A DNA stretch of 64,000 nt. Origin: Marmoricola sp. (GTDB taxonomy: Bacteria > Actinomycetota > Actinomycetes > Propionibacteriales > Nocardioidaceae). Every line of letters begins with the position of its first letter. Positions within the stretch are counted from its first letter, which is position 1. The position numbers and the translations under genes were made by a program. The notes under the pieces were generated by a model. The model was given only the letters and a program-made list of their open reading frames with translations, was not told the DNA's origin and did not search any database. The stretch is taken from the NCBI GenBank assembly GCA_025964775.1, contig JAOPYE010000037.1:1-64000 (forward strand), given 5' to 3'. Below are positions 42,336 through 50,640 of the stretch, piece by piece.

Positions 42336-43207
42336 AGTTCGAACTGACCGACGAGCAGGTCGGGTTCGCCTCCGCGCTCACTGCCCTGATGCGGTCCGGC
42401 GACTCCGTCGCGGTGGCGCGCGCGTGGGCTTCCGGTGACACCGCGCCCGGGCTCGCGTTGTGGTCGCGGCTCGCTGACCAGGGCGTGACCGCCCTGGTCG
42501 CGCCTGAGGACGAGGGCGGCCTCGGCGGTACGTTGGTCGACCTGGCTGTCGCCTTCGAGGTGCTCGGCCACGAGCTCGCGGTCGGTCCGTGGATCGAGTC
42601 GGCGGCACTGGCACCCCAGGTCGAGGGCCAGCTCGTCACCGCGGCAGTCCCCGGGATCTCGCGGTACGCCGCCGACGCCCAGGTCGCGCGTCTGCTCAGC
42701 GGAACCCCTGGAGCGACGCACGCATCGATCGACACCACCCGCACGCTGACGCTCGTCGAGGGCGCTGCCGGGTGCGACTCGGCTGCCGTCGACCGCGCGG
42801 TGCTGGCGTGCGCGGCCGAATTGCTGGGCGCAGGCGAGCGGGTCCTGGCCGACTCGGTTGCCTACGTCAAGCAGCGCAAGCAGTTCGGGCGCGAGATCGG
42901 CTCGTACCAGGCGATCAAGCACCAGCTCGCCGACGTCCGGATCGCCCTGGACTTCGCACGCCCGCTCGTCTTCGGTGCCGCCCTCGGTGAGGTTCCGGTC
43001 TCGGCCGCGAAGGTCTACGTCTCCGATGCCGCCTACCTCGCTGCCCGCACGGGCCTGCAGGTGCACGGCGCCATCGGCTACACGGCCGAGTTCGACCTGA
43101 GCCTCTGGCTCAACCGGATCCGGGCGCTGGTCACGGCCTGGGGTACGCCGGCGTACCACCGTGGCCGGGTCCTCACGCACCTGACGTCGACTGCGCTGGT
43201 CGACTGA
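42332..43207 (+). CDS. fadE32: acyl-CoA dehydrogenase FadE32
   Basis: 291 residues from ATG 42332 (Rv3563 has 319). Shortened, beta-type ACAD: MKFELTDEQVGFASAL at the start, PEDEGGLGGTLVDLAVAFEVLG, KQRKQFGREIGSYQAIKHQLAD (FAD arginine segment) and LQVHGAIGYTAEFDLSLW. The middle beta-domain is compressed, as in partner subunits of heteromeric steroid ACADs. Start overlaps the fadE31 stop (ATGA) and its stop overlaps fadE33 by 1 nt. Confidence 0.9.
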   Translation: MKFELTDEQVGFASALTALMRSGDSVAVARAWASGDTAPGLALWSRLADQGVTALVAPEDEGGLGGTLVDLAVAFEVLGHELAVGPWIESAALAPQVEGQLVTAAVPGISRYAADAQVARLLSGTPGATHASIDTTRTLTLVEGAAGCDSAAVDRAVLACAAELLGAGERVLADSVAYVKQRKQFGREIGSYQAIKHQLADVRIALDFARPLVFGAALGEVPVSAAKVYVSDAAYLAARTGLQVHGAIGYTAEFDLSLWLNRIRALVTAWGTPAYHRGRVLTHLTSTALVD

Positions 43208-44118
43208 TGCACTTCGCGCGCACCGAGGAGCAGGACGAGCTCGCCGCCACGGTCCGCTCCCTGCTCGCCCGCCGGTCGGACAGCGCCGCGGTCCGGGCGG
43301 CGATCGCCACCCCTGCCGGTTACAACGACGAGCTGTGGCAGCTGCTGTGTGACCAGATCGGTGTCGCCGCGCTGCCCGTGCCTGAGGAGTACGACGGCAT
43401 CGGCGCCTCGGTGATCGAGACCGCTGTCGTGCTCGAGGAGCTCGGCTACGCGTTGACGCCGTGTCCCCTGCTCGCCTCCTCGCTGCACGTGGTCCAGCTC
43501 CTGGTGCACGGGACCGACCAGGAGAAGGCGGACCTGCTCCCCCGCCTCGCCGGGGGCGCGGTGCTGCCCTTCTCGCTCGACCGGGTCGAGCTGGAGCCGA
43601 CCGGGGCCGCCGACGCGATGGACCAGACGCTGCGGCTCGCCGTTCGCGACGCCTCGATCGCGACCCCGGCCGACGTCCGGGCGATCAGCACAGCGCTGGC
43701 GAGTGCCCTCCAGGTCGGCGCGATGCAGCGCGCACTCGACATGACGGTCGCCTACGCAGGCGAGCGCGTGCAGTTCGGCCGGCAGATCGGCTCGTTCCAG
43801 GCCCTCAAGCACCGGATGGCCGACATGCTGGTGCTCACCGAGGCGTCCCGCTCCGCGAGCTGGGGCGCCACCGCGATGGCCGCCGCGTACGTGGCCGACC
43901 CGTCGAGCGAGAACGCCGACAGCCTGCAGCGGCTGGCCGCGGTGGCCGGGTCCTACTGTTCGGACGCCCTCGACAAGGTCGCCTCGGAGGCGATGCAGTT
44001 GCACGGCGGCATCGCGATCACCTGGGAGCACGACATCCAGCTCGTGTTCAAGCGCGCGCACGCACTCTCGCAGCTCAACGGGCCTGCTCACAGGCACCGG
44101 GCGCAGGTCCTGGACTGA
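43207..44118 (+). CDS. fadE33: acyl-CoA dehydrogenase FadE33
   Basis: 303 residues (Rv3564 has 318). Another short ACAD chain: MHFARTEEQDELAATVRSLL, PEEYDGIGASVIETAVVLEELGYAL, ERVQFGRQIGSFQALKHRMADM and MQLHGGIAITWEHDIQLVFKRA. Expected to pair with FadE31/FadE32-type subunits in the ring C/D pathway. Last gene of the KstR2-regulated fadD3 operon. The following 172 nt to the next gene hold no gene or clear terminator that I can see. Confidence 0.9.
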   Translation: MHFARTEEQDELAATVRSLLARRSDSAAVRAAIATPAGYNDELWQLLCDQIGVAALPVPEEYDGIGASVIETAVVLEELGYALTPCPLLASSLHVVQLLVHGTDQEKADLLPRLAGGAVLPFSLDRVELEPTGAADAMDQTLRLAVRDASIATPADVRAISTALASALQVGAMQRALDMTVAYAGERVQFGRQIGSFQALKHRMADMLVLTEASRSASWGATAMAAAYVADPSSENADSLQRLAAVAGSYCSDALDKVASEAMQLHGGIAITWEHDIQLVFKRAHALSQLNGPAHRHRAQVLD

Positions 44119-44290
44119 GCCTGCGGGCGCCCGATCCCGTGACCGGATCTGAGGGAGTGTGCGAACATCCGCCGGGAACACTGCGCCTCGGGTGTGCGCC
44201 CGCCTAGCGTGTGGGCATGCGCTCGATCACCGGTCTCGTGTTCCTGGTCGTCCGCGGTCAGAGCACCGTTCGATTCTCGACCGTGCGCAG

Positions 44291-45085
44291 ATGAAGACCC
44301 GCGTCGGCGCGGCTCTGTACGCAGTCGCCGTCCTGCTCCTGGCCGGGTGCGGCGGTACGGCGGCGCCCGCAGCCCGCACGGCGTCCTACGGCGCGACCGC
44401 GGCGCCGGCGGCCCGCGTGATCCGGGTGGTCGGGCTGGGCGACTCGGTGATGGCCGGGACGCACTGCGGCTGCGCCGGTCTGGCCGAGGAGTACGGGAAG
44501 GCGCTGCAGGCGCGTACCGGTGGCCGGGTGCAGGTGACCAACCTGGGCGCCAACGGCCTGGTGACCTCCGATGTGCTCCGGGACCTGCAGCACGACCGCT
44601 CGACCCGTTCGGCGGTCTCGCAGGCCGACCTGGTCGTGGTCACGATCGGCGCCAATGACCTGGTCCCGCAGCTCGACGAGTGGGAGACGGTCGGCTGCGA
44701 CCGAAGCTGCTTCAGCGGTCCGGCGATGCAGACGGGCCGCAACCTCCAGCGGGTGCTGGCCGCGATCGCGGCACTGCGGATCAGCCATCCCGAACCGGTC
44801 CTGGTCACCGACTACTGGAACGTGTTCACCGACGGCGACGTCGCCCGGCGAACAGGCGGCCGGGCCCAGATCGACTGGACCACCGAGGTCACCACCCTCG
44901 CCAACCAGCAGATCTGCGCGGCAGCACGCTCCGCTGGGGACACCTGCGTCGACCTGGTCGCAGCGTTCAAGGGCGGCGGCACCGACCCGACCCCGCTGCT
45001 GGCCGCCGACGGGGACCACCCGAACCCAGCCGGTGTCCGGGCCATCGTGGCGGAGCTGCTGGCAGCCACGCCCGGGACCGTGTGA
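44291..45085 (+). CDS. lipid-anchored SGNH/GDSL hydrolase
   Basis: 264 residues from ATG 44291. Lipoprotein signal with lipobox LLAGC (Cys20) and an Ala-rich linker. The SGNH blocks are RVVGLGDSVMAG (Ser52), LGANGLV, TIGANDLV (Asn) and the C-terminal DGDHPNPAG (Asp/His). Extracytoplasmic esterase or lipase; the substrate is unknown. Four cysteines in the first half (HCGCAG, GCDRSCF) may form disulphides. The longer upstream frame lacks coding character. Not obviously linked to the fadE33 operon. Confidence 0.85.
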   Translation: MKTRVGAALYAVAVLLLAGCGGTAAPAARTASYGATAAPAARVIRVVGLGDSVMAGTHCGCAGLAEEYGKALQARTGGRVQVTNLGANGLVTSDVLRDLQHDRSTRSAVSQADLVVVTIGANDLVPQLDEWETVGCDRSCFSGPAMQTGRNLQRVLAAIAALRISHPEPVLVTDYWNVFTDGDVARRTGGRAQIDWTTEVTTLANQQICAAARSAGDTCVDLVAAFKGGGTDPTPLLAADGDHPNPAGVRAIVAELLAATPGTV

Positions 45086-45101
45086 CTCAGGCCGGTGACT
45101 C

Positions 45102-45359
45102 TCAGGCGACCCGGCGGGGACGTCCCCGGCCGCGCTTGACGGCCACGACCGCCCCGGCCACCAGGATCTGGCCGCCCCAGACTCCGTGCGGTTCCTGCCG
45201 TTCCAGCGCCCCCGCCAGGCACAGGTCGCGCACCGGGCAGGGCGCGCACAGCTCACGCGCACTTTCGAGCGCGGCCGGCGCGTCCGCGAAGTAGAGGTCA
45301 GGACGCTGCTGGCAGGGCAGGACGGCGCTGGACTTGTCGGCGCCGCGCAGGTCGGCCAT
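45102..45359 (-). CDS. whiB7: WhiB7-like iron-sulfur regulator
   Basis: 85 residues. Four cluster-ligating cysteines, C16, C38, C41 and C47 (C-x21-C-x2-C-x5-C), the GVWGG turn, and a C-terminal AT-hook RGRGRPRR (76-83), which distinguishes WhiB7 from other Wbl proteins. WhiB7 binds the primary sigma factor and activates intrinsic antibiotic-resistance genes. Start set at ATG 45359; the frame open further upstream overlaps the LysR-like gene. Only 71 nt separate it from that gene, so the long attenuator leader seen at some whiB7 loci would have to overlap it or be absent. Confidence 0.85.
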   Translation of the reverse strand: MADLRGADKSSAVLPCQQRPDLYFADAPAALESARELCAPCPVRDLCLAGALERQEPHGVWGGQILVAGAVVAVKRGRGRPRRVA

Positions 45360-45430
45360 GGCGGATCCTCTCCGGAGAAGGTGCCGCCAATCTCCGCTTC
45401 TGAGGTACCCGCCGACATCAGGTGTTTGCC

Positions 45431-45997
45431 TTAGATCCGGCTGCTGCGTGCCGTCCGTCCGCGCACGATCCCGACGAAGCCCTGGGTGTCCGGATCGTCG
45501 TTCGACCTCAACCACGCCAGACCCACCGGGTACTCCTCGGCGTCGGTGACCGGACGGAACTCGATGTCCTTGCGGCTGTGCAGCCTGGCCAGCGACATCG
45601 GCACGATCACGTAGCCCGAGCCGGCAGCGACCGTCTCGATCGCCGTCGGAAGGTCGAGCTCGGGGAACGCAGCCAGCACGTCGAGCTCCCCGTCCAGGTC
45701 GGCCAGCGTGATCTCGTCGTACGCCGTGACCGGGTGCTCCCGGGCGACCACGGCCACCGCGACCTCGTCGTACAGCGCCACCAGGTGCATCACGTCGCGA
45801 TCGACCGGTCCGCGGAGCAGGCACATGTCGAGCTCGCCGCTGCGCAGCAGGGCGTCGGCCTCGGCGACGTCGACCGGGCGGAGGTCCAGGCGGCGCCAGC
45901 GCCGGGAGGCGCGTTCGTGCTCGGTCCAGGACTTCTCCCACTTGCCGGGAGTGACACCCGGGACGAAGCCCACCCGGAACGCTGTGATTTCTTCCAC
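45431..45997 (-). CDS. LysR substrate-binding-domain protein lacking HTH
   Basis: 188 residues that align only with the effector domain of LysR-type regulators: FRVGFVPGVTPGKW, LDLRPVDVAEADALLRSGELDMCLLRGPVDRD, and AAGSGYVIVPMSLARL (typical G-x-G-x-x-x-P). The N-terminal winged HTH is missing; GTG 45997 starts directly at the ligand domain, and no HTH-coding sequence is visible in the 70 nt before the divergent lyase gene. May be a small-molecule-binding protein or a decayed regulator. Confidence 0.75.
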   Translation of the reverse strand: MEEITAFRVGFVPGVTPGKWEKSWTEHERASRRWRRLDLRPVDVAEADALLRSGELDMCLLRGPVDRDVMHLVALYDEVAVAVVAREHPVTAYDEITLADLDGELDVLAAFPELDLPTAIETVAAGSGYVIVPMSLARLHSRKDIEFRPVTDAEEYPVGLAWLRSNDDPDTQGFVGIVRGRTARSSRI

Positions 45998-46066
45998 TCG
46001 GAGAATGTTAGGGGTCCGTGGGATCCGTCATACCGGCGAGTAAGGCGTGCTGATAACTTCCGGCAC

Positions 46067-47146
46067 ATGCGTTCCGCCAAGGATTTCTTCACGCCCCTCG
46101 CCGTCGGCGCCCCTGCTCCGCTCCGCGAGATCCCGGCCCGACCGAGCCGCGCGATCCACTTCTTCGACCCCGGCAACCCGAAGATGGCCGCCAAGGTCCC
46201 CGACATGGTCGGCACCGTCGACGTGCTCCTCGGCAACCTCGAGGACGCCGTCAAGGCCGAGAACAAGGACATCTCTCGCGCCGGGCTGGTCGAGATCGGG
46301 CAGACGGTCACCAATCTTGGAAGCACCCGCGGACCGACCCAGTTCTGGACCCGGATCAACTCGCTCGACTCCCCCTGGGTCCTCGACGACCTGACCACGC
46401 TGGTCCCGGCGATCGGCGACAAGCTCGACGTGATCATGGTGCCGAAGGTGCAGGGCGCCGAGGACATCCACTACATCGACCGGATCCTGGCCCAGCTCGA
46501 GGCCAAGGCCGGGATCAGCAAGCCGCTGCAGGTGCACGCGATCCTGGAGACCGCCCGCGGTGTGGCGAACATCGAGGAGATCTGCGCGGCATCGCCCCGG
46601 ATGCAGGGCCTCTCGCTGGGCCCGGCAGACCTGGCCGCGGACCGCCGGATGAAGACCACCCGCGTCGGCGGCGGCCATCCGGGCTACCTGGTCCGTCAGG
46701 ACCCGGTGGACGGCGATATCGAGGGGCCGCGGGCCACCTACCAGCAGGACCTCTGGCACTACACGATCGCCCGGATGGTCGACGCGTGCGCGATGAACGG
46801 CATCTACGCCTACTACGGCCCGTTCGGCGACATCAAGGACACGGTCGCCTGCGAGGACCAGTTCCGCAACGCGTTCCTGCTCGGCTGCGTGGGCGCCTGG
46901 TCGTTGCACCCGGTGCAGATCGCGATCGCCAACAAGGTCTTCTCACCCTCGGTCGAGGACGTCCGGCACGCCCGTCGGGTGATCGCCGCGATGGGGGACG
47001 GCACCGGAGCGGTGATGCTCGACGGCAAGATGGAGGACGACGCGTCGGTCAAGCAGTGCAAGGTGATGGTGGCCCTGGCCGAGGAGCTGGCCGCGATCGA
47101 CCCCGCTCTCAAGGCCGCCTACGACGCGATCGTCCTGGAGGCATGA
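46067..47146 (+). CDS. HpcH/HpaI-family CoA-ester lyase (malyl-CoA lyase-like)
   Basis: 359 residues from ATG 46067. CitE/HpcH TIM-barrel: IHFFDPGNPKMAAKVPDM, VLLGNLEDAVKAENKD (metal/CoA site), TQFWTRINSLD (Arg), VIMVPKVQG, HAILETARGVANIEE (Glu) and LSLGPADLAADRRM. Probably cleaves or forms a beta-hydroxyacyl-CoA such as malyl- or methylmalyl-CoA. The next gene, overlapping by 4 nt, is a second family member, an arrangement seen where one acts as lyase and one as thioesterase. The divergent gene is the HTH-less LysR-like protein. Confidence 0.82.
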   Translation: MRSAKDFFTPLAVGAPAPLREIPARPSRAIHFFDPGNPKMAAKVPDMVGTVDVLLGNLEDAVKAENKDISRAGLVEIGQTVTNLGSTRGPTQFWTRINSLDSPWVLDDLTTLVPAIGDKLDVIMVPKVQGAEDIHYIDRILAQLEAKAGISKPLQVHAILETARGVANIEEICAASPRMQGLSLGPADLAADRRMKTTRVGGGHPGYLVRQDPVDGDIEGPRATYQQDLWHYTIARMVDACAMNGIYAYYGPFGDIKDTVACEDQFRNAFLLGCVGAWSLHPVQIAIANKVFSPSVEDVRHARRVIAAMGDGTGAVMLDGKMEDDASVKQCKVMVALAEELAAIDPALKAAYDAIVLEA

Positions 47147-48012
47147 TGACTGCCGCTGCGTTCCGTCCCCGTCGCTCGGTGTTGTACATGCCGTCCTCCA
47201 ACGAGCGCGCCCTGGAGAAGGCCAAGACGATCCCCTGCGACGGGCTGATCCTCGACCTCGAGGACGCCGTCGCACCCGAGGCCAAGCCGGAGGCCCGGCT
47301 CAACGCCGCTGCCGCGGTGAGGTCCGGCGAGTACGGCGGCCGCGAGCTAACGATCAGGGTCAACGGCGCGGACACCGAGTGGCACGCCGAGGACATCGCC
47401 GTGGCCGCTGCGGCAGGCCCGGACGCGATCGTCGTGCCCAAGGTGAACTCGCCCGAGGCGGTGCACGCCCTGGTCGCCGCCATCGAGGCTGCGGGCGCGC
47501 CGGAGACGACGAAGCTCTGGGCGATGATCGAGTCGCCGCACGCGATCCTGCACTGCGAGGAGATCGCGGCCGCCTCGGACCGGCTCACCGTCCTGGTCCT
47601 CGGGACCAACGACCTGGTCAAGGAGACCTACACCGAGCACGTGCCCGGCCGGGCTCCCCTGCTGACCAGCCTGCAGCTCGCCGTGCTGGCCGCCCGTGCC
47701 ACCGGCAAGGTCGTGCTCGACGGCGTCTACAACGACGTCAAGAACATCGACGGGTTCCTGGCCGAGTGCGACCAGGGCCGGCAGTTCGGCTTCGACGGGA
47801 AGACGTTGATCCATCCGGGCCAGGTCGACGGCGCCAACGAGGCGTTCGCACCGTCCGACCAGGCGGTCGAGGACGCGCGCGGGATCCTGGCAGCATGGGA
47901 TGCCCGGACGACGGGCGTGGTCACCTACAACGGCCGGATGGTCGAGAACCTGCACGTCGAGTCCGCGCAGCGCACCCTCTCGTTCGCCGAGGCGATCAGC
48001 CGGCTGGGATGA
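47143..48012 (+). CDS. CitE-family CoA-ester lyase/thioesterase
   Basis: 289 residues (or 288 from the adjacent ATG 47146). RRSVLYMPSSNERALEKAKTIP, LILDLEDAVAPEAKPEAR, LTIRVNGADTEW, IVVPKVNSPEAV, AMIESPHAILHCEEIA and FDGKTLIHPGQVDGANEAFAP are textbook CitE/CLYBL blocks. Candidate activities are citramalyl-/malyl-CoA lyase or malyl-CoA thioesterase. Cotranscribed with the preceding HpcH-type gene. A plausible role is assimilation of propionyl-CoA or acetyl-CoA from sterols, but no regulatory box supports that. Convergent overlap of 17 nt with the GNAT gene. Confidence 0.83.
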   Translation: MMTAAAFRPRRSVLYMPSSNERALEKAKTIPCDGLILDLEDAVAPEAKPEARLNAAAAVRSGEYGGRELTIRVNGADTEWHAEDIAVAAAAGPDAIVVPKVNSPEAVHALVAAIEAAGAPETTKLWAMIESPHAILHCEEIAAASDRLTVLVLGTNDLVKETYTEHVPGRAPLLTSLQLAVLAARATGKVVLDGVYNDVKNIDGFLAECDQGRQFGFDGKTLIHPGQVDGANEAFAPSDQAVEDARGILAAWDARTTGVVTYNGRMVENLHVESAQRTLSFAEAISRLG

Positions 48013-48781
48013 TGCTCGGCACAACTCCGGGCACACGGCTGACCTGGTAGTTCACGCTGTCGAAGGCGAAGCCCGCCGCCCGGTAGAGGCGGCCGGCGTC
48101 GGTGTCGGCGTCCGCGATGATCACCAGGCTCTCGGCGCCCCGGTCACGCGCGTGCTTCGCCGCCGCCCCCAGCAGGTGGCTGGTCAGCCCGCGCCGGCGG
48201 TGGTCGGGATGGGTGAGCACGCTCTGGTAGCGGGCCACGCCGTCGCCGAAGCTCGCGATCCCGAGCTCGGCCGCGAGCCGGTCGCCCGCGAACGCACCGA
48301 ACCAGGTCAACGCTCCGCCCGCGGCGACCGCGATCCGGGTGGCGGTGACCCGCTCCTCGAACTCGTCCTGCTCGGGAAAGGCAGCCTGGCGCAGCCGGGT
48401 CGACTGCAACCAGTCGTCGGGTGTCGCCAGGGGCCGGGCCGTGTAGCCGGCCGCGATCGGTGGCTGGGCGACCTCACCGTGAGCGACCAGCACGTCGGCG
48501 CGCTCGATGAACATCGTGACGTCGTGCCAGGCCTGGTCGGTCGGCTCGGCGACCAGGCCGATCGAGCGGTGCCCGGCGTCCGGGAAGCACTGCTCGAAGC
48601 GGGCGAGCCAGCCGACGGCGTCGTCGACGGTGTCCGGATCGGTGACGAAGACGAAGTTCCCCCAGTAGTACGTCGGGTTCGCAGGCGTCCGCACCACCAG
48701 GTGGTCGGGGTACTCCTCGATCGTGGACCCGCCGAGTCGGAGCACCGAGAGGTCGGTGCGCCAGCCGAGCGGAAGGTCCAT
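47996..48781 (-). CDS. GNAT-family N-acetyltransferase
   Basis: 261 residues. The C-terminal half carries the GNAT core: GIASFGDGVARYQSVLTHPDHRRRGLTSHLLG (acetyl-CoA loop RRRGLTSHL) and ADADTDAGRLYRAAGF. The N-terminal half (DHLVVRTPANPTYYWGNFVFV, GWLARFEQCFPDAGHRSIGL) is an extra domain seen in a subset of actinobacterial GNATs. The substrate is unknown. Confidence 0.8.
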   Translation of the reverse strand: MDLPLGWRTDLSVLRLGGSTIEEYPDHLVVRTPANPTYYWGNFVFVTDPDTVDDAVGWLARFEQCFPDAGHRSIGLVAEPTDQAWHDVTMFIERADVLVAHGEVAQPPIAAGYTARPLATPDDWLQSTRLRQAAFPEQDEFEERVTATRIAVAAGGALTWFGAFAGDRLAAELGIASFGDGVARYQSVLTHPDHRRRGLTSHLLGAAAKHARDRGAESLVIIADADTDAGRLYRAAGFAFDSVNYQVSRVPGVVPSIIPAG

Positions 48782-48797
48782 GGCCAGACCCTAATCG

Positions 48798-49658
48798 TCA
48801 GCCGGCCTCGGCAAGCAGGTGCTGGTGGAACTCGCGCTCGAGGTGCCCGATGACCGCAGCGGGGTCTTCGGCGAGCACCCGTGAGCGGGCCACGACCAGG
48901 ACACGCCAGCCGGCCCGGGAGCAGCCGCGCAGCTCGGCCGGGGTCGCCTGGCCGGACAGGACGACCCCGAACCGCTGCACGCCGAGACCGAGCGCCAGCC
49001 GTGTCCCGGCCACCCGCACCGAGGGCGTCGGGGTCGGTAGCCGGGCGTCGTACCAACGCAGCCGCAGGACGGACTCGGCTGCCTCCGCCGCCCGACCGTC
49101 CGCCCGCGCCGCGAGCTCGCGCAGCTGCCCCGCTCCAGGCAGGCCGTGGCACAGCGCACTGGCGGCGATCAGCTCGGGATGCCGCAGCGTCCCGGCACGC
49201 AACAGGCCGTCGAGCGCGACGAGCGCGCGCTCCGGGGCCAGGTGTCGCCCGACGTCGAGCGCGGTGCGCACGGGCGTCGTGCAGGTGATGCCCTCCAGCT
49301 CGCCCAGGTCCGTGCGCGCGAAGGGCACGTGCCCGCCGACGTACCGGCGCCGGCCGTGGAGGTCCAGCGGCACCGGAGCGTCGGCCGGCACGGTCAGCAG
49401 CTCGGCCCCGTGCACCCACGCGGCCGTCCGGTCCACCACGACCTGGCGGCGACCGACGACCAGGGCCACGGCCCGGGCGCGGACCCGTGAGGTCAGCGGC
49501 ACCTGCGCATCGACGTAGACACCGCACAGCAGCCTGACGATCCGACCGTCGCGGTGCAGGCGCTCCAGACTCGCCCTCCCCACGCCGGCAGCAGCGGCGA
49601 TCGCGGGGGTGAACGGACCCGACAGACCCGGGCGCGGTACTGCGGGAACGAGATCCAT
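48798..49658 (-). CDS. AbiEi-antitoxin-domain/DUF559-like protein
   Basis: 286 residues. N-terminal winged-helix region (PFTPAIAAAAGVGRASLERLHRDGRIVRLLCGVYVDA) as in type IV toxin-antitoxin AbiEi proteins. The middle has TCTTPVRTALDVGRHLAPERALVALDGLLR. The C-terminal part (AAESVLRLRWYDARLP ... RAGWRVLVVARSRVL) resembles the DUF559/Vsr-like nuclease fold but lacks the expected D/E-x-K catalytic residues. No AbiEii toxin gene is adjacent. Such orphan genes are common in actinobacteria; function unknown. Confidence 0.65.
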   Translation of the reverse strand: MDLVPAVPRPGLSGPFTPAIAAAAGVGRASLERLHRDGRIVRLLCGVYVDAQVPLTSRVRARAVALVVGRRQVVVDRTAAWVHGAELLTVPADAPVPLDLHGRRRYVGGHVPFARTDLGELEGITCTTPVRTALDVGRHLAPERALVALDGLLRAGTLRHPELIAASALCHGLPGAGQLRELAARADGRAAEAAESVLRLRWYDARLPTPTPSVRVAGTRLALGLGVQRFGVVLSGQATPAELRGCSRAGWRVLVVARSRVLAEDPAAVIGHLEREFHQHLLAEAG

Positions 49659-49714
49659 CGACCCACCCTGACCGAACCGCCCCTACCCGCGTCGGCGTCG
49701 TCCACAGGCTCGGA

Positions 49715-50131
49715 TCAGGAGGAGCGCACGGTCGCCCGGATGGCCGGCGCGAACTGCCGCACGATGTCCTCGGCCGGCGCCGAGGCGACCGGCTCCACCT
49801 GGAGTACGTAGCGCATCATCGCCAGACCCACGAGCTGGCCGCACACCAGCTCGATCTTCAGGGCCGACGCGTGCATCCCGGTCGCCTTGGCGGCCGGATT
49901 GACGACGCTCCGGTTCAGGACCCGGTAGAACGCCCGGCCGGCACGCGCGCTGCCCACCGACCCCCGAACCATCCGCATCATCGGCTGCCGCGTGCGGGAG
50001 TTCTCGCACAGGCCCAGGAAGCTGCGCAGCAGGCGCACGCTGAAATCCTGCTCGACGTCGCTGACCCGCGCGAGAGCGGCCTGGTTCGCGGCCAGGACCG
50101 TCGGCGAGTCCGGGAAGACGGGCAACGTCAC
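49715..50131 (-). CDS. TetR-type C-terminal domain without HTH
   Basis: 138 residues from GTG 50131. The sequence VTLPVFPDSPTVLAANQAAL, DFSVRLLRSFLGLCENSRTRQPMMRM, VCGQLVGLAMMRYVLQVEPVASAPAEDIVRQFAP reads like the ligand-binding half of a TetR-family regulator in which an HTH would normally precede. The DUF1003 gene ends 17 nt upstream, leaving no room for it. The longer in-phase frame to 50389 lies antisense-free inside the DUF1003 gene and is Arg/His/Pro-rich, so not real. Probably a truncated regulator or remnant. Confidence 0.5.
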   Translation of the reverse strand: MTLPVFPDSPTVLAANQAALARVSDVEQDFSVRLLRSFLGLCENSRTRQPMMRMVRGSVGSARAGRAFYRVLNRSVVNPAAKATGMHASALKIELVCGQLVGLAMMRYVLQVEPVASAPAEDIVRQFAPAIRATVRSS

Positions 50132-50148
50132 GACGTCAACGGTAGCCG

Positions 50149-50577
50149 TCAGGGATTCGTGACCATCCGGCGGTGCAGCTCGGTGGTGAGCTTGTGGATC
50201 TCGCGGGTGATGTCGGTGTTGGTCTTCAGCTCGAGCTCCTGGGCCACGAAGTCGTGGTCGGCCTTCGCCTGCTGGTACTGGGCCTGCCGGTTCTGGCCGA
50301 TCATCACGAACGTGGAAAGGAAGATCGCCTCGAGCGAGACCACCAGGGTCAGCGTCGGCCACGGCGACTTCTCGATGACCAGCATCCACGCGCCGAAGAT
50401 GACGGCGTGCAGGTAGACGAAGTTCATCGAGCCGGCGAACTTCGTGATCGCGTCGGCGATCCGCAGCTGGACCCGGCCGGCGCGGTCCTCGGCCACCTTC
50501 ATGTACGCCGGGTGCTTCGCCGGCTGGGTCGGCGGCTGGGCTGACGGCTGGGACGGGCTGGCGGCTTCGGTGCTCAT
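50149..50577 (-). CDS. DUF1003 membrane protein
   Basis: 142 residues with a Pro/Ser/Gln-rich N-terminus, the basic RVQLRIADAITKFAGSMNFVYLHAVIFGAWM, a second hydrophobic helix WPTLTLVVSLEAIFLSTFVMIGQNRQ and a C-terminal charged helix. These are the DUF1003 hallmarks: two transmembrane helices and the SLEAIFLSTFV-QNRQ signature. Function unknown. 63 nt downstream of hsaB on the same strand, possibly read-through from the hsa operon. Confidence 0.85.
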   Translation of the reverse strand: MSTEAASPSQPSAQPPTQPAKHPAYMKVAEDRAGRVQLRIADAITKFAGSMNFVYLHAVIFGAWMLVIEKSPWPTLTLVVSLEAIFLSTFVMIGQNRQAQYQQAKADHDFVAQELELKTNTDITREIHKLTTELHRRMVTNP

Positions 50578-50640
50578 GGGTCCTCCGGGGTGCGGGCGAT
50601 GATGTCGAAACGCATCATCGCCTCCCGGGGCCCGCTTCGC

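Noticed and set aside
45422..46066. Extension of the HpcH-type lyase frame upstream to 45422
   Set aside because: This part is the reverse complement of the LysR-like gene; family similarity starts at ATG 46067.
48798..49658. AbiE toxin-antitoxin abortive-infection locus
   Set aside because: Only the AbiEi-like protein is present; neighbours are a GNAT enzyme and a TetR remnant, with no AbiEii nucleotidyltransferase.
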